Shown: in pieces, positions 23,424-36,839 of the stretch
How the letters are laid out: the number at the start of each line of letters is the position of its first letter
Numbering within the stretch: position 1 is the first letter of the stretch
DNA from: Cymbidium sinense
Taxonomy: Eukaryota; Streptophyta; Magnoliopsida; Asparagales; Orchidaceae
Length of the DNA stretch: 64,000 nucleotides
NCBI GenBank assembly: GCA_021442155.1
Contig: CM038215.1
Span: forward strand, 210,422,982 to 210,486,981
Direction: 5' to 3'
Program-made: the position numbers and the translations under genes
The notes under the pieces: model-generated
What the model saw: only the letters and a program-made list of their open reading frames with translations
Told to the model about the DNA's origin: nothing
Databases searched by the model: none

Positions 23424-26400
23424 TGGCACCACATAGAATTTAAGAATTTCTAATTTTGGTAATCGAATACATCTACGAGATTAACATATTATCTTGAAGG
23501 ATAAACATGTTATCCTATAATGGATTCAATTTATTAATAAGGACTCATAAAGTTAATGAGTCTTCAATTTTCTAGAGATTTTTCCTCTGAACTACATATA
23601 GAAGTAGAATAGAATTTATTTTATATTGGGTTCTTAGTTCCCAATAAGGGAATACACCTATAGTTAATTGCATCTTAGGAAGAAGAGAATTCTTCCTTAG
23701 AACACTCTTGATTAAAGAAATAGACTTTTATTTCTATAGATTTCAAAGCTTGTTTCAAAAGATTGCTAATTTAGAAATTCAATAGGGAATGCTTCAAAGG
23801 GGAAGAGTTCTTTTCTAAGGCTAATAGATATTAGGTAGGAAATTATTATAGATATTTGGATGTCTATTAGGCCTTTCAACTATCTTATCATTGGGATTTA
23901 CATTTTTAAAATTATTTTTTTTTAAGTTTCAAGTTGATATTTTTATTAGAAATCTAGGACTTAGATTCTTGCAACACTAGATTATAAAAATGTTTAATGG
24001 TTGAATACTTAATCCAATAGGGTGCTTCAAAACTTAAGTCTATAATATTTCTAACATAAGTCTAAAGTTTGACCTAATGTAAATTTTATGAGAATTATCA
24101 ATTATTTTCTTAGCAAAGAAAAATGAACCTATCCCTGACTCTTCTGGACATATAACCCACCTAAAAGGGTTGCCAGCTAACACCACCTAAGCGATTTTGA
24201 AACTATGAGTTTGATCTTATGTATGAAAGATGGTTGGGCTATAACTTTTAAAAATTAAGCTAAGAACCTAAATCACTCCTTAACCCTAAGATAATGTTTA
24301 GTATGTTATGCAGCTAACTAATGTAACAAATCTCATCTTTTATATATTTTGACTAGTAATTCATTTTAAAGGTGTTATGTATACATTTCATGCTTACAAT
24401 GAGATGTAGTTAGAAAATGATTATGGGCCAAATCAAAATAAGAAGGCACACTTCTCCACGGAAGAGTGGTCATCCTTAAATGTTAGATGTCCCCTTATAT
24501 GCAATGGGTGAAGTGCCCAATTCAAGAGAAACTAATAATATACTCTCATAATTTACAAAAGGTATTTATTTTTAGTTGATTAAGTTTTTCTTAGGGCTTT
24601 TAATTAAAGTGAGGTTATGAATTTTTATTTATGTTTAAGTTGTTTGATTTTAATGGGATAAAAAATTTATTTTTTCTTAAGAGCCTAGCATTTCTAAGCA
24701 TTTCATCACAAAGAACAGCATAGAAAGAAACTAAGAAAAGCAGACATTTCTGTTGTGCACTCTAAAATAAATTAAATCAAATTAAATAATAAAATAGGTT
24801 GATGCAGTTGGCTACCACTATAAACCCACAAAGAAAGAAAAGTGGGTAGCCAAGCTTTGCCCTTATACAACCGGGCTTAGAATTAAAAGTTTTGATCTAT
24901 GGGAATCAACATTCAAAAGAAAATGGTGTAATGTTGTTACTATATGACATAGGTTCTTTGAAGAGCCATAATATAAAGAATCTGAGAGCTTGTTGTGTAC
25001 CTTAGAGATGAAGCATGAGATCTTCAGACTAGATATCATCTGAGTTATTTCTCTTAAGCTAAGAGTATGATGACTCTCTACAGAAGAATCAACATCTAAG
25101 AAATCATCTTGAGTGGCACTCATAATCACCCAAGTCAAAGATGACAAGAATAACTCATTGTTAATCTTCTTCGAGGACCTCCAAGGGCTTCATATGGGGA
25201 CTAGCAGCTGGTAAAGTCATCTCCTACTATTCTTAGAAATAGATCCTAACCACATTCTAGGCTCAAATTATATTTTAAAATTCCAAAATAAATTTCTTAG
25301 CTTTGCAAAATAGATGTGAGGAAATACACACAGTGCATTAGTAATTTATATTTAAAATATATGGATTTAGCATTAGTTGCTTATCATGCTCACTTGTCTT
25401 ATTGGGCTATGCTTAAGGACTTAAGTAGTACCTACAAGAAAATAACATTTATTTATTTATTATTATAAATATCTATTTAAGCATAAGCCCTACAGTAAAA
25501 TAGCATTAGCCTAAAAGAACACCCAAATATCAAGTTTATGAAGTAAATAATCCTAGACATTCAGTCTAAAATATTACACCATAAAATAAGAAAATAATAT
25601 TTCACATCATAGAACATCACAGATCATCAGCATAACCTAAGTCTAAGGTTTGTGACTTAATAATCTAGTATGTGAGAAAGGGGCTTGTGTGGTATGACTA
25701 TACTATGCTTTTTAAGTGCAAGTTTTGAATTAGGTTTGAAGATTTATTTAATTTACCATTGGGTGGCTTCAATTTAAATCATTTAAATAATTTATGATTT
25801 ATTTTTATTTTTAAGTACATTTATGTGTTAAGGTTGAATATAGGTTTTAAGGAATGTAAAATAAAATAAATTCTACTTTGGGCAAAACCCCACTATTCAA
25901 CATCCTAATCCTAGTATAATTAGATGTTCATTTTAAGATAAAAATTTCATTCTAAGGGTTAAGCTAAAATATTAAGTATCTTAATTAATATTTTTAAATT
26001 ATTTTATTTATTTATTTAGTTAGGTTTGATTTACTTAATGTTTAATTTTCTTTTAAGGCTAAGGTTTATATTATGTAATTAAATATAAATGTTATTAAGA
26101 TTTAAAGATTTCATTCATCTTTTATTTCCTTCTCTTGATTAATGTTTCTTAGCTTTGATCAATAATCTTTAATTAAAAATTAAAATATTTCTTTAAACCT
26201 TAACTAAAGTCTAATCATTTATCATGATTAAGTTTATCTTATATTCATTTTAACTTGATTTGGTTGCTTTCTACTTGGTTTCAATTTAATTTAACTTAAT
26301 TTTGGATTTACCATTCAATTATTTCATTACATGTAAATTTCATAACTTAGGATATTCATTAATTTATTCATTTCACTTTATTGCTTAAATTAGTTTTAGG

Positions 26401-28289
26401 TGAACATCCTAGGTTAAGGATTTACTATTTCATTAAGCCTCTTAACATAAGGTTTGCTTAACAATCATAACCATAAAACCTTAAGAAATGAACTATTTTA
26501 AGTTCCAAACCTAATCTTGGACACCTTTAGTTTCAAGATTATTTAAATTAATTAATTTTGACTTTAATCATTTATACCCATCATTATTGTCTTCCTTTTA
26601 ATGTTTAGTTAACTTAATTTAATTCCAATTTTTTTAATTATTTAAAATTTAGAGATTGATAAGTTTCAATCTTCAAATAAATGTTCATTTTAATTTGAAT
26701 TCATAATTTAAGTAATTTAGGATTCTTCATTAGCTTTTTTATCATTAATTAATCCTATAACCCCTAAGTGAATAATTAATTAGGCTTTCCAACTTCAAAA
26801 AGTTTAAGTTATCTAAGGTCCTCTAAGTTATTTAATGTGTTTCAAATTGGTTCCATTACAATTTATAATTTCTATGATTTTTTTATTTATTATTTCATTT
26901 AAATTGACTTAAAATTTGAAAATTTTATAACATTTGATCTAAAGGTCATTTGGCTTTGAAAGTTTTATGGCAAGTGGGGTTCCTTACCAATTTAATTTTC
27001 CTAAAGTTTTATTTTAATAAAATATGTATTTTATGACTAATGAATATTTTAATGTTTTTAATAAAGCTTAAATTAAGTCTTAATCATTATGAATTAATCA
27101 GGGGTTTTAACTTTCCTTGATTTTTTTGTGTGGAAGATGAATCCATAGAGTATTTATTTAGAATTTTTATAATTTTGATTGATTTACTATGAATTTTTGA
27201 AGTTCAAGTTAATTAATTGATTTATTTAATTCAACTAATCCTTAATTAAGATCATTTGTGGATTAGGAGATTTTAGTGAAGTTTCATAGTTTCAGAAGAT
27301 CTACTAATGTGAATTACGATGTTTCAAATTGATTTTATAATTTTTCTATTATTTTCTTTGTTTTTTATTAATTTTTTTCATTACATTAAGGGTTTAAAGT
27401 TGAAAATTTCATATCTTTGGATTTACTTATCAATAAATCCTATGAAATTTATCTATGGTGTATTTTAGTTTCAATTTTACTTTCCCAAAGTTTATATTAA
27501 TTAGATTAATATTTTGAGCTTAATTTAGGTTTGACTATTTTCAATTAAACTCAAATTAAGCCAAAAATATCCAATAAAATATGAAACTTTTGGGTTTAAT
27601 AGATTCCTCTCACTTAGATGAATCCATAGAGCACTCATTTATAATTTTTGTTTGTGTATTTCAGTTTTAATGATCTTTTAAAGTTTCTAGTATTTTTGTC
27701 ATTTATTTAACCCATAAATCTTATTTTCCTCTTAATCGATTCAACGCTACACGATGCTGACTGAGTGCCACTTTACATATCGCATGGTACCACTAGGCCA
27801 ACTGGATCCATACAAATCTAGCTCAAAAGCGACGAGGACCACAAGATCAGCTTCATTCGTCTAATCAAAGCTCATATTGTCAGAATTTAACTCAAATTTT
27901 CTTAAGGAATTTAAATCAAGTAGAGCAATCAAATCATAGCCATCCATTCCAAATAGAAGGAATGGATTGCTTAGATTTCATCCCTTTTCTCATCGATGAG
28001 AACCATTAGCTATTTGCCTTTAGGAAGTGAAATCCAATAATCCAGATGAAATATTCATGTGATTTCAATTGCAAAACAATCGAAACTTTGATTAAAACAC
28101 ATATATATTGTTTGCTCTCACTTGAGATCAATGTTTCTTTACAAAGGATCAAACTAAGGTTAAGGGGTGGTTGGTTTTGATTCATACTTCACCTGCATCG
28201 ATCCTCAGTAGTGGAAATTCTTCGACCACCTTCTATGGGATGTGGTGATCCTCTGGTAAAGAGAAATTGAGTTTCCTCCTCATCAATGA

Positions 28290-28550
28290 CTATGGAGGCT
28301 GAGCTTCACCTCTTTGCAGACATGTATGATCAAATTTCAACTTGCCAGTGGCAATAAATCTGGGGAAGGGGTCAGTTCTCTTTTTTTTTCTCCTTGGATT
28401 GTTTGGGTGATGAGAGGATGCCTCCTTTCTCTCTTTTCTTCTTACCCGTGAGCTATCAATGGAGGAGAGGACAAGTTTAAGTTTGCCATGGTTATTGCCA
28501 TCCTTGGAGGCTAGCTCCAAGAGGTGGTTAACTAATTGGGATGAGCACAA
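28290..28550 (-). pseudogene. Antisense ORF segment in LTR (LELASK type)
   Basis: An 86-codon minus-strand frame whose early part (NHLLELASKDGNNHGKLKL) aligns with DHPLELASKGESHHDKIKI of the minus-strand frame at 57546-57824 in the other LTR. The rest is basic and low in complexity (VRRKERKE). I do not recognise the protein. Similarity between the copies is expected of two LTRs, so it does not itself show coding selection. Confidence 0.4.
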
Positions 28551-30039
28551 ATCATTTTAAAGCGAAGAGGTGGGTGCAAGATGGAGGAGGAGAAGTGGGA
28601 TTTAAATTCTTTGCATGGTCATTGGTCATCTTTCTTCCCATGGCTACAACTCATCCTCCATGGAAACCCTTATCTTTATGGCACCACCCCAATTCCTCTT
28701 AGATTGATGGTTGACTACCCAAGTTAGAGCTAAGGTTAACCATAAGTTAAACTCAAGTTCATTTGAGTTATACTTTTGTTTAAGTACTTAGGTTTGATCC
28801 ATTTTATTATCATTTGCTTTTGGATTACTTTTTGTTAATTTATTTGATAATTGGACTTATATTTAAGTTCTAATTGTGCTTAATTGTCCATTGGAAAGCT
28901 TAGAGATCAATTGATCCATAGGATTTTAACTTAAGCTAGTTTGACCCATTTGATCAAAGATGAGTCAAATTAGATCTCCTAAATTGGTTACTTTGATAAT
29001 TTAAATTAATTCCCAATTGAATTTGTTTGATGACTTATGATGGTATAAATTGATTTATTTTATTAGATTTGGAATTGATTTTAATTTTTTTTTAACTTGA
29101 CCTATTTTGACTTAAATGAGTTAAGTTGAGTTTAATTGAGTCAAAAGACCAATTTGACATAATTAAAATATATTATGCTTTCAATTATGTTTAATCAAGT
29201 GTTTGAGATGATTTAGATCAATCAATTTTAATTCATTTAAGGTTGATTTTCATTTTAAACCCACTTTGACCCAAGTTAGGCTTAATGAGTTGGCATGGAT
29301 TTAATTATGTTTAAATGACCCAATTGGTCAAATTGGTCCTAATAATTAGATGAATCATGCTTAATTATAATTTTATAATTATTTTATATATTTGATTTGA
29401 ATTAATTTTATTTTATTTTGATTTAGATTTTGATAAGGCTCATTTGGGTTCATTTGGATCAAATGATCTAATTAGCACATTTGAGACATTGTTAAACTTA
29501 GATTCATTTAGATTTATGTTTACACAAGTTAATTTGATAATTCTAAGTTGTTAGGATAATTTAATTTGGTCAAATTTTAGTGAGACCCACAAAGGTCAAT
29601 TCTATTGGTTGACCATCTTTGACCTTTGTTTGAATTTAGTTTTAAATCCATTTATATCCATGCATTAACTTCATGCTTTTTATTTGATTTGATTTCAATT
29701 TATTTTAATTTAATTTGATTTTTTTAAAAAAAATTGAGCTTGAATAGGTTAATTGGGTGGCCATTCCTAACTACCATGGTTCAAACTCAATTAAATTTAG
29801 ATTTCAATTAAAATGTGTTTGATTGAATTTGAATTTGGTTTTGAGTTTGATTTTGGTTCACCTAATCCTATAGGGTTAGGATATATCCTAGAGGGGTTCA
29901 TGAAGATAGCCTAGTATAGTGTCCTAATACATAATTAGGAAGCTCCTAATCTAGGATTAGGTGCCCTAATAATTAGAATTAGAGATCATGTTAACCTTAT
30001 TCAAAAATAAGGTCAATAGGCTCATGCAAGTTTGGAGTG

Positions 30040-30360
30040 TAGTCATTCACCAAGCCCTCATCTTGCTCCTCCTTTTTGCAGACTCGCTGCTCAACTGGTG
30101 ATTGTGAGGAGATGGGCTCACAACTCTTTTTCTTGACTTCTTTGGAGCTTAACTTGGCCTTACTTCAATAGTGGCCTCAATGGGAGCCGTGCTCCCCTTT
30201 CTCATCTTGCTCCTCATTGACCTTGAGAGAGGTTGGATCCTCACCGTGAGCCACTCACCTGCCAATCTCACACTCATCTTCCTCAAGGAATTAGAGCACA
30301 TCAAGGCTAAGATCAGATACAATGCGAGTTGCCTCTCCTACAAGTAAGAAAATAAAGTAC
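30040..30360 (-). pseudogene. aORF-related antisense segment inside the LTR
   Basis: Nucleotide and protein similarity to the internal antisense ORF at about 44860-45130: minus-strand readings LSLDVL.FLEEDECEI and GEDPTSLKVNEE here correspond to LSFDVLQFFKEGEYEI and GDDPTSLKVAEE there. The segment is missing from the LTR at 53264-61345. It therefore looks like internal sequence shared with, or captured by, this LTR. Confidence 0.6.
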
Positions 30361-30499
30361 AACACATGTTATAACCCTAATACATTATTTTTTTAAGCAA
30401 TTTTATTACAAGGTCTGAGTGCCAGTCTTGAATGAGTCTACCTCTCTTGCATATATATAATTAAATAAAAAATTAAAGCAGATAATAAAAGGGAAGTTC

Positions 30500-31611
30500 T
30501 ATGCAACTTTACAGCCATCCTAGCCCTTTTGGCTACAAAGTTACATCGGTACTCCACCTCCAAGGACTATCGTCGCTATGACTCTATCACCAACTATGAT
30601 CACAGCTCGCCTATATCTCACTTGAATGAATCTAAGGCTTCTCTCAAAAAGATAACCTCCCCTCATAGGGTGATGTCCTCAAAGGAATATGTGAATACTT
30701 GTATTTCTTCTTCCATATTAATTCCTAATCACCGAGTAAACTGACCCCATCACGAACTCACCATTATCTCTATGATTAGGAGACGGGAAACTAACTATCA
30801 TTTACTTAAATTTGGTAGAGCTGAAGCTGGTCATAGTGATGGGAGCTTTGATGGTCGCTTCTATCAGACGTGAACTCTCTACCATGTCTATGCATGGTGC
30901 AATTGATTCAGTCTAAGGAAAAGCTAGATTCAAAGCCAGTTGGCAAGAAAAAAATTGATTAAAAACTTTAAAAGGAATTTTAATTAGGGGATTTACTATT
31001 GGCCTAACCCTTGAAGGGAAGCCACCTATCAAGTAAGTGGAATTCCTCTCTAATTGGAATTGGTCAAGTAGATCACCCATGGAAAGGTGAAGTGATTCTA
31101 TGAAGCTACCTAGCCTGTTGGAAGAAATGATTTGAAGAGTGGCGAATACCCCTCACCATTCTCTGTTGAGGCTTGAATGCCATAAATGCTCAACTATGAT
31201 CAAAAAGAAAGTATGAGATGCTAGGATAAAAAGCTTGTATTTCATGATGAGAAGTATAATGCACCTCGGAGGCATTCCTCTATGGTTGTCTCCTGGTAAT
31301 CGGTCTAACCATTTAGCTCACCAATAATCTCTTACATCAAATCAAAGGTGCCTCCTCTCTCACTTTATTTTATCTAGGGATACTCAGGTCACACACTCAT
31401 CAGTGACCTTTTCCTTAGAGGGGAGAGTGCTAACCTCCCCTCATGGGTTTGAGGAAGTGACAGGAGTCATAATTAAAGTAGCTGAAATGCTCATTGAGGC
31501 CACGAGAATCACAGCAATCTCTTTCAACTTCTTCATTTTCTTCGCCTTCTTATGAAGACCTGCCCACAGAGTCATAGGATCAATGTCAAGGAGAGGCCTT
31601 TTAGCATCCAT
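30500..31611 (-). pseudogene. Antisense coding-like segment in LTR
   Basis: On the minus strand an ATG at 31609-31611 opens 56 codons ending at TGA 31441-31443, including AKRPLLDIDPMTLW and KKAKKMKKLKE. The other LTR has the same frame from 60453 (AKRPHSDIYYVTLW, KKAKKAKKLEE). Further along come IQAST-like text (near 31175) and a charged, coiled-coil-like stretch (30740-30530), both also present in the other LTR (60000 and 59520-59340). I do not recognise the protein. Confidence 0.5.
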
Positions 31612-33072
31612 AGTAATTGTGTTTCAACAAGTTTTGTAAATTCAACCCTTTGAAGTCAGAGAGTTTATCCAAGTAAGTCATGGAAGTAATGCTTAGCACT
31701 GTGAAGAAGAAAGAAAGAATCAATTTATAGCCTTCTATATGTTGAAAAATCATATCATATGAAAGGTGATGTGACCCCTCAATAATTTTATATATATTTT
31801 AGATATTAATGTTTAAAGCTAATTATTTTATTCATTATTCTATCTTTTTTGGAAGGTACCTCTTCAAAGAGCAGAAGAATCAGAGAGCTAAATGTATATG
31901 TAAAGTAGTGTGTAGGCCCAAGCAAGTCTAGCTATAAATAAAAGAATACTCATGCTAAGGTTACTTGACAACCAAGAATATGTATACTCACCAAAAGGTG
32001 TATCCAATGATAGAAGATCAACTTAATCTGGTGAGCCAAGCCCTTTGAGGATAATAACTCAGAGGATAAGGCATGACTCAAATCACCGATAGTACATGAC
32101 TACTCAGAGGAATGGGGTAACTACTCTTAGTCTCATCTTCACTCGCATGCTTGCCTGATGATGGGCAATTTGCCTCTATCAACCGACAAGTCTACATTCG
32201 CTCAAATAGACCACCATTAGTTTAAGTGGGAATTCATTTGCACTAGATGTAGTCACCCTTTGAATTATGAAATGGAGGCTTCTCTCTAATAAGGGGATCT
32301 TTTGGCTTCTTATTCTAGATAGCTATACTTTATATTTAGATTTTGAACAATACAAACTATATTTCTGCACTTTTCTACCATTCTCTCCTCCTGCTTGTAG
32401 TTCTTTTACCTAACCCTATTTCCTAGGTATCTCAGAAGGTTCTTTCTGCACCCACGGACAGATTTAGATTCAACAGTGCTGACAAACAACAATATTATTT
32501 TAAAATGTTGTCCATTTCTAATAAGTGGCTCGAATATTTTAGGAGAATAATCTATCTAGAATTTTCTTTAATATTAAGAAAATAGTAAAATGTTTAAAAT
32601 TTTTTAGATAATGTATTGTACTCATATAGTAAATCAAGAGTCTATAAATTATGTAACTTAGAGTCCTTTGATCTCTTGCATGATTAATTCTATTTAAACT
32701 TATAGGGGAATTAGAGCCAAGTTCGACCTAATACTATGTATAGACTTTCTAAACAATATCATGTTTGATGCATTATGCTTATTCATTCAAATTTCAATAA
32801 AAGTTTTAATAACAAAGATAATTATGTAAAAAAATAAAATTAGTAAGAAGCACACTTAGTGTGACATTTTTAAATGAAAAAAATCACTTGGAAAAGAATT
32901 ATAAATTAAAATTAAAATCACATTGAAAATAATATAAGTAATTTGTTCATGTAGAAAAATTTATCTTTTGAAACAAAATCATTAAGCCAAGTTCTTCAAG
33001 AAGAAAGATTTAGAGAATAATCAATTTTATATATGTTAAACTACATTAGAAGAAAAAAATATTTGACATATG

Positions 33073-33117
33073 GATAGTAGTTGCATTAATTATATAACTA
33101 AAGAGGAAAGTGTCTTC
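33073..33117 (+). pseudogene. Copia protease remnant, copy B
   Basis: Reads DSSCINYITKEESVF, the counterpart of 3161-3205 in copy A and of the family's DSGCSNHMT active-site block; glycine has become serine. Confidence 0.65.
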
Positions 33118-33384
33118 TCATGTCTTAAATAAAATAAGATAAAAATTTAAATAAAATGGTGATTACATGGAGGCAATAAGCAAAGATACTATAATAATTA
33201 ATACTAAAAAAAGTGAAAAGATATATAAATAAGTGTTCTAAGTTCCTATAATATATTATAATCTGCTAAGTGTGATTCAAATAATAAAGAAATATACTCT
33301 TTGCATCTTAAAGAAGTTTTTGTAATTTATGGCATGTAAGAAAATTCCTCATAATACAACAATCAAATTAGATAAAGCTAAATG

Positions 33385-34107
33385 TTTACCATACAATGAA
33401 GAGACACAAGCAACATACTAACGAAAGCACATGTGGTTGACTCCTAATTGTTGCATAGATGGTTTAAACATTTCCAATTCAATAAAATGAAGACTATTCA
33501 ACAATAAAATATGAAGAGAGATATAACACCGAAAACAACAACAATCAAGATTTATGAAGTATGTGATGAAGGATAGTTTGATAAGCAACACTAATAAACA
33601 AAAAACCATCAAGTAGGTTTATATAAATGTTTGCAATCCAATGAGAACTAATCTCATGATCAAAATATGTACCTCATCCTTTATATTGATAATTGCACTG
33701 AAATATTATAAATGTACTTTTTCATTATATGAAAAAGCATGAGTTTGTTATATTATGAAATAGTTTGAAACTCATGTTAAAAAAAATGAAATGTTCAATA
33801 CAATGATGATATGAAGTGATAAAGGTAATAAATATATTTTATGTGTTCAAGAAGATTTGGTAAGAGGAAGGCTTGTAGCATTAACTTATAATAGGATATA
33901 AACAAGATCAAAATGGTGTACATTAAAAACAAAAAAAACTATAATAGAGATGAAAAGTTCCATGTTAATGAAGAAAATGTCCTTCCAAAAATCCGATGAG
34001 CAAAACCTATAAGCACTATATTCAACTTGATAAATAAATGGCCAACCAAAGTTTGGCAAGAAGGACATTGATCCAAACTTTGGGTGGATGATAACCATTA
34101 ATAAAAC
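33385..34107 (+). pseudogene. Copia integrase remnant, copy B, unit 1
   Basis: First of two tandem copies, matching copy A 3440-4150. It contains a minus-strand 86-codon frame (33886-34146) that is only a shadow. Stops occur throughout. Confidence 0.65.
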
Positions 34108-34834
34108 ATAGAAGTTTATAGTATAATGAAGAAACACAAGCAACATACTAACAAAATCATAATTGGTTGTTTCATAAAAGACTTGAACATTTCAAATTAT
34201 ATGGGTTAAAGTTTATTCAACAATAGTACATGAATAAAATTATAACTATGATAACAAAGAATGATGAAGTTGATTTATGGAAGATGAGAGCTTGATAAGA
34301 AACATTGATAACTATAGAAACACCAAAGTAAGTTTATACAAATGTTAACAATCCAATGAGTACTCATCACAAGATCAAAATATATACCTTGTCTATATTA
34401 TTGATTATTACACTATAATATCATTAATGTACTTTTTTAATTATATAAAAACACACGTTTTTTAATATTATCAAATACTTTAAAAGCTCATGTTAAAAAA
34501 GTCAAGTGTTCACTTTACAAAGATGATAACAACTGATTGTTGTAATATATACATTTTAAGTGCTAATAAGATTTATTAAGATGAAGGCTTGGAGCATTAA
34601 CTAATAGGATATACACCATAGTAAAATGGTGTATATTAAAATTAAACTATAATAGAGATGAAAATTGCCATGCTAATGAAGAAATGTCATCCAAAAATCT
34701 GATAAGCAAAATCTATGAGCATTGTACTCAACTTCTTAAATAAATGCCTAACCAAAGTTTTATAAGATAGGACACTAGTTTAAACTTTGCGTGGATGATA
34801 ACCATTAGCAAAACATCTTAGAATATTGTATATG
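34108..34834 (+). pseudogene. Copia integrase remnant, copy B, unit 2
   Basis: Repeats unit 1 at an offset of about 707-730 bases: ACACAAGCAACATACTAAC at 33404 and again at 34134, and GTGGATGATAACCATTA at 34084 and 34791. Copy A has a single copy, so the duplication arose in copy B. Confidence 0.7.
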
Positions 34835-35675
34835 CTACACTCAAAGTCCACAAGTAAAATAAATAAATTGAATGAGAAGATAATGAAAAGAATCCTTTTA
34901 TGCCACTACACTTAATTAAAATAAATAATTTAAGTTCATAACTTAGCATCAAAGAAGCTAGCCATTATCAAAGATGTAAATTTGGATGAAAATGTGACCT
35001 ATAATGAAAATCAATAATGTTGAATGAAAAAGTATTAATTTATAAGTATAACTAAGAAAATAAGAAATATATAATGAATAGTCAGAGCCACCTACTCAAC
35101 AAATAATAAGAGAAACCCTCAACTTATCTCTAAAATCAACACCTACAAAAAAACTAAGCCCTTATCAAAGATGTGCCAAAAATATAAACTTGGCAATCAT
35201 AGATCCAAAAATATCATGATGAAGGTTCCAAAGGAGAAGTATAGAGAATATTCATGCAAGAATAAATTGTTGACAACTATTTTATTGAACTAGATTTCAA
35301 GATAAGCTAAAATGACCAAATATTGTACAATAAAATATAGGTATAGATACCACAGTCAAGATATTGCTATTTATTGATGATCACATTTATTAACAAAATA
35401 ATGTCCATATGATCTAGGAATTCAAATATTAGATGACGAAGTTGTTTGAAATGACTAACCCTACTCAAATGCACTATTTTCTCATGATCAAAGCCACTAA
35501 AAAAAGGAAGAAATATTCGGTACTCAAAAAACTAAACTACTAGTCTCATAAAAAAGTTCAAGATGGAGGGAAGAAAAATAATAATAGCTCTCTATATAGT
35601 AATAATCTGAAGTATGATTTAATTATGGTTTAAATATAATATGAACTATATATGAATAATGTTCAAACCATATTT
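34835..35675. other. Block specific to copia copy B
   Basis: About 840 bases lie between the second integrase unit and the shared TCATTATCTTATATGGAAT. Copy A passes between these points in about 30 bases. No gene or terminal repeat is recognisable. Confidence 0.5.
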
Positions 35676-36069
35676 TCCCCTCATTATCTTATATGGAATT
35701 TACTAATTTGAATTTAAATTATTTTACTATATGCATGAAAATATCCACTAAAATCATATATGTAAAGAAGAATTACACTATTAGTGTCATATATAAAGCA
35801 TGTGTATGATGGATAATGTAATACAGATAGTTTCAAAATTATGATATCATTAATCAAGGTTAAGATATTACCCTTTGATAATTTCTTAAATGTCTTATAG
35901 TATATTTTTTGGGGTCATAATTCTCTAATTATTGGTACATATAATTGATGATGAACAAATTGAGTTGGGTTTAATATTAGAGGTATGAATATAATGTTTG
36001 GAGTTATTACATTTGCTCTAGTCACTTTGTTGTAGTTTAGATAATTTTCATCGTTAGAGGAATTTAAGT

Positions 36070-36082
36070 AGATGAGCATAAA
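36070..36082. repeat. LINE target-site duplication, left
   Basis: AGATGAGCATAAA, repeated with one mismatch as AGATGACCATAAA at 36840-36852. Copia copy A has AGATGAGCACAAG once at the equivalent place, so the host site was single before insertion. Confidence 0.8.
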
Positions 36083-36839
36083 ATTTAAGCTTGAATCATG
36101 CTATGGGCTGTAAAATTTGACACAATAGTCAAGAGATATCATTCAAATTTTCACCTTCTGGCTCAACTTTGGTAAACTCAAACAACTCAAGTTATATTCT
36201 AAGCCCATTCCACTCTTATCATTATAGTACATATGGTCAGATAGAAACATAACCAAGCACAATAGCAACCCAAGAACCCCTGATGCCATTGTGCAGCAAA
36301 TTCTTAATCATGTTCAATAGGCCATCCATCACAAAAACATGCAATGGAAAATTTTTAGAATCTATTTGAATGTGTATCCAAGTCACCCTCCTAATAATCT
36401 AGTTTTATGGATTAAATCAAAACATTCTCGGTTTAAATTGAATTTAGATGGATCATTAAATTCAAACACCAATATAGCAAGATCTCGATGAATCATCAGG
36501 GATTGGTTGGTAATGTTATCTGTACATTCTACAAACCATGTATTCCCATAAACTTATTATTTGTTGAAGCTGATGGCCATTTTTTGCTTTAAAAATTGTC
36601 AAACTTTCCCTACTCTGATATGGATTGAAATAGATTCTACTTGCCTACTTAATATCTTCAATGGACCCATTAAACCTCCATGGATCATGGTATACCTATT
36701 TGAATCTATATGACAATTGAGCATTCACATGGAAGTTAGACTTTCATATTCCTCCATTTGCTCGACCTACCTTATATCAGGGGTAAGTGCTTGTAACTTT
36801 TTTGATTAATAAGAACTTTGCTTTTCATGAAAAAAAAGG
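36083..36839 (+). mobile_element. LINE (L1-type) 3' end, 5'-truncated
   Basis: 757 bases flanked by a 13-bp target-site duplication and ending in a short A tract (ATGAAAAAAAAGG, 36828-36840). Frames show the RNase H-like domain of plant non-LTR elements: KLNLDGS near 36440, IIRDWL near 36498 and IWIEIDS near 36622. The text before the A tract (TTGATTAATAAGAACTTTGC) resembles the 3' ends of plant L1 elements. Only the C-terminal part of the second ORF is present, as expected from 5' truncation during reverse transcription. Confidence 0.8.

Larger units (their letters stand above)
16257..32475 (+). mobile_element. R1 element 1: LTR, gag remnant, LTR
   Basis: Two R1 LTRs flank a 1.6-kb internal region containing only gag. 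Both LTRs begin TG(A/G)CACC and end TTCAA(C/T)A. The pol genes and antisense ORF found in element 2 are missing, so most of the internal region has been lost. The left LTR has also lost about 4.6 kb. I found no matching target-site duplication (ATTTA left, GTGCT right), so the present ends may not come from one insertion. Confidence 0.7.
23424..32475 (+). repeat. R1 full-length LTR, about 9.05 kb
   Basis: Starts TGGCACCACATAG and ends ATTCAACA. Collinear from end to end with the LTR at 53264-61345, apart from indels. Anchors include 23460-23720 with 53300-53560, 28170-28230 with 57040-57110, 28700-29980 with 57920-59100, 30405-30440 with 59210-59250 and 32380-32475 with 61250-61345. The last third carries minus-strand coding-like segments shared with the other LTR. 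The promoter box near the 3' end is mutated here (TATGAAAT at about 32266). Confidence 0.8.
32476..36082 (+). mobile_element. Ty1/copia remnant, copy B, left part
   Basis: Collinear with copy A (2290-4540). It contains gag with degraded zinc knuckles (about 32860-33000), the protease block DSSCINYITKEESVF (33073-33117), two tandem integrase copies, an extra block at 34835-35675 and the post-integrase segment (35675-36082). Homology to copy A breaks at the LINE insertion, passes the second target-site copy, then breaks again at the R1 insertion and resumes at 61346. All frames are broken. Confidence 0.75.

Noticed and set aside
16257..32475. A 5-bp target-site duplication for R1 element 1
   Set aside because: The flanks (ATTTA left, GTGCT right) do not match, so none is claimed.
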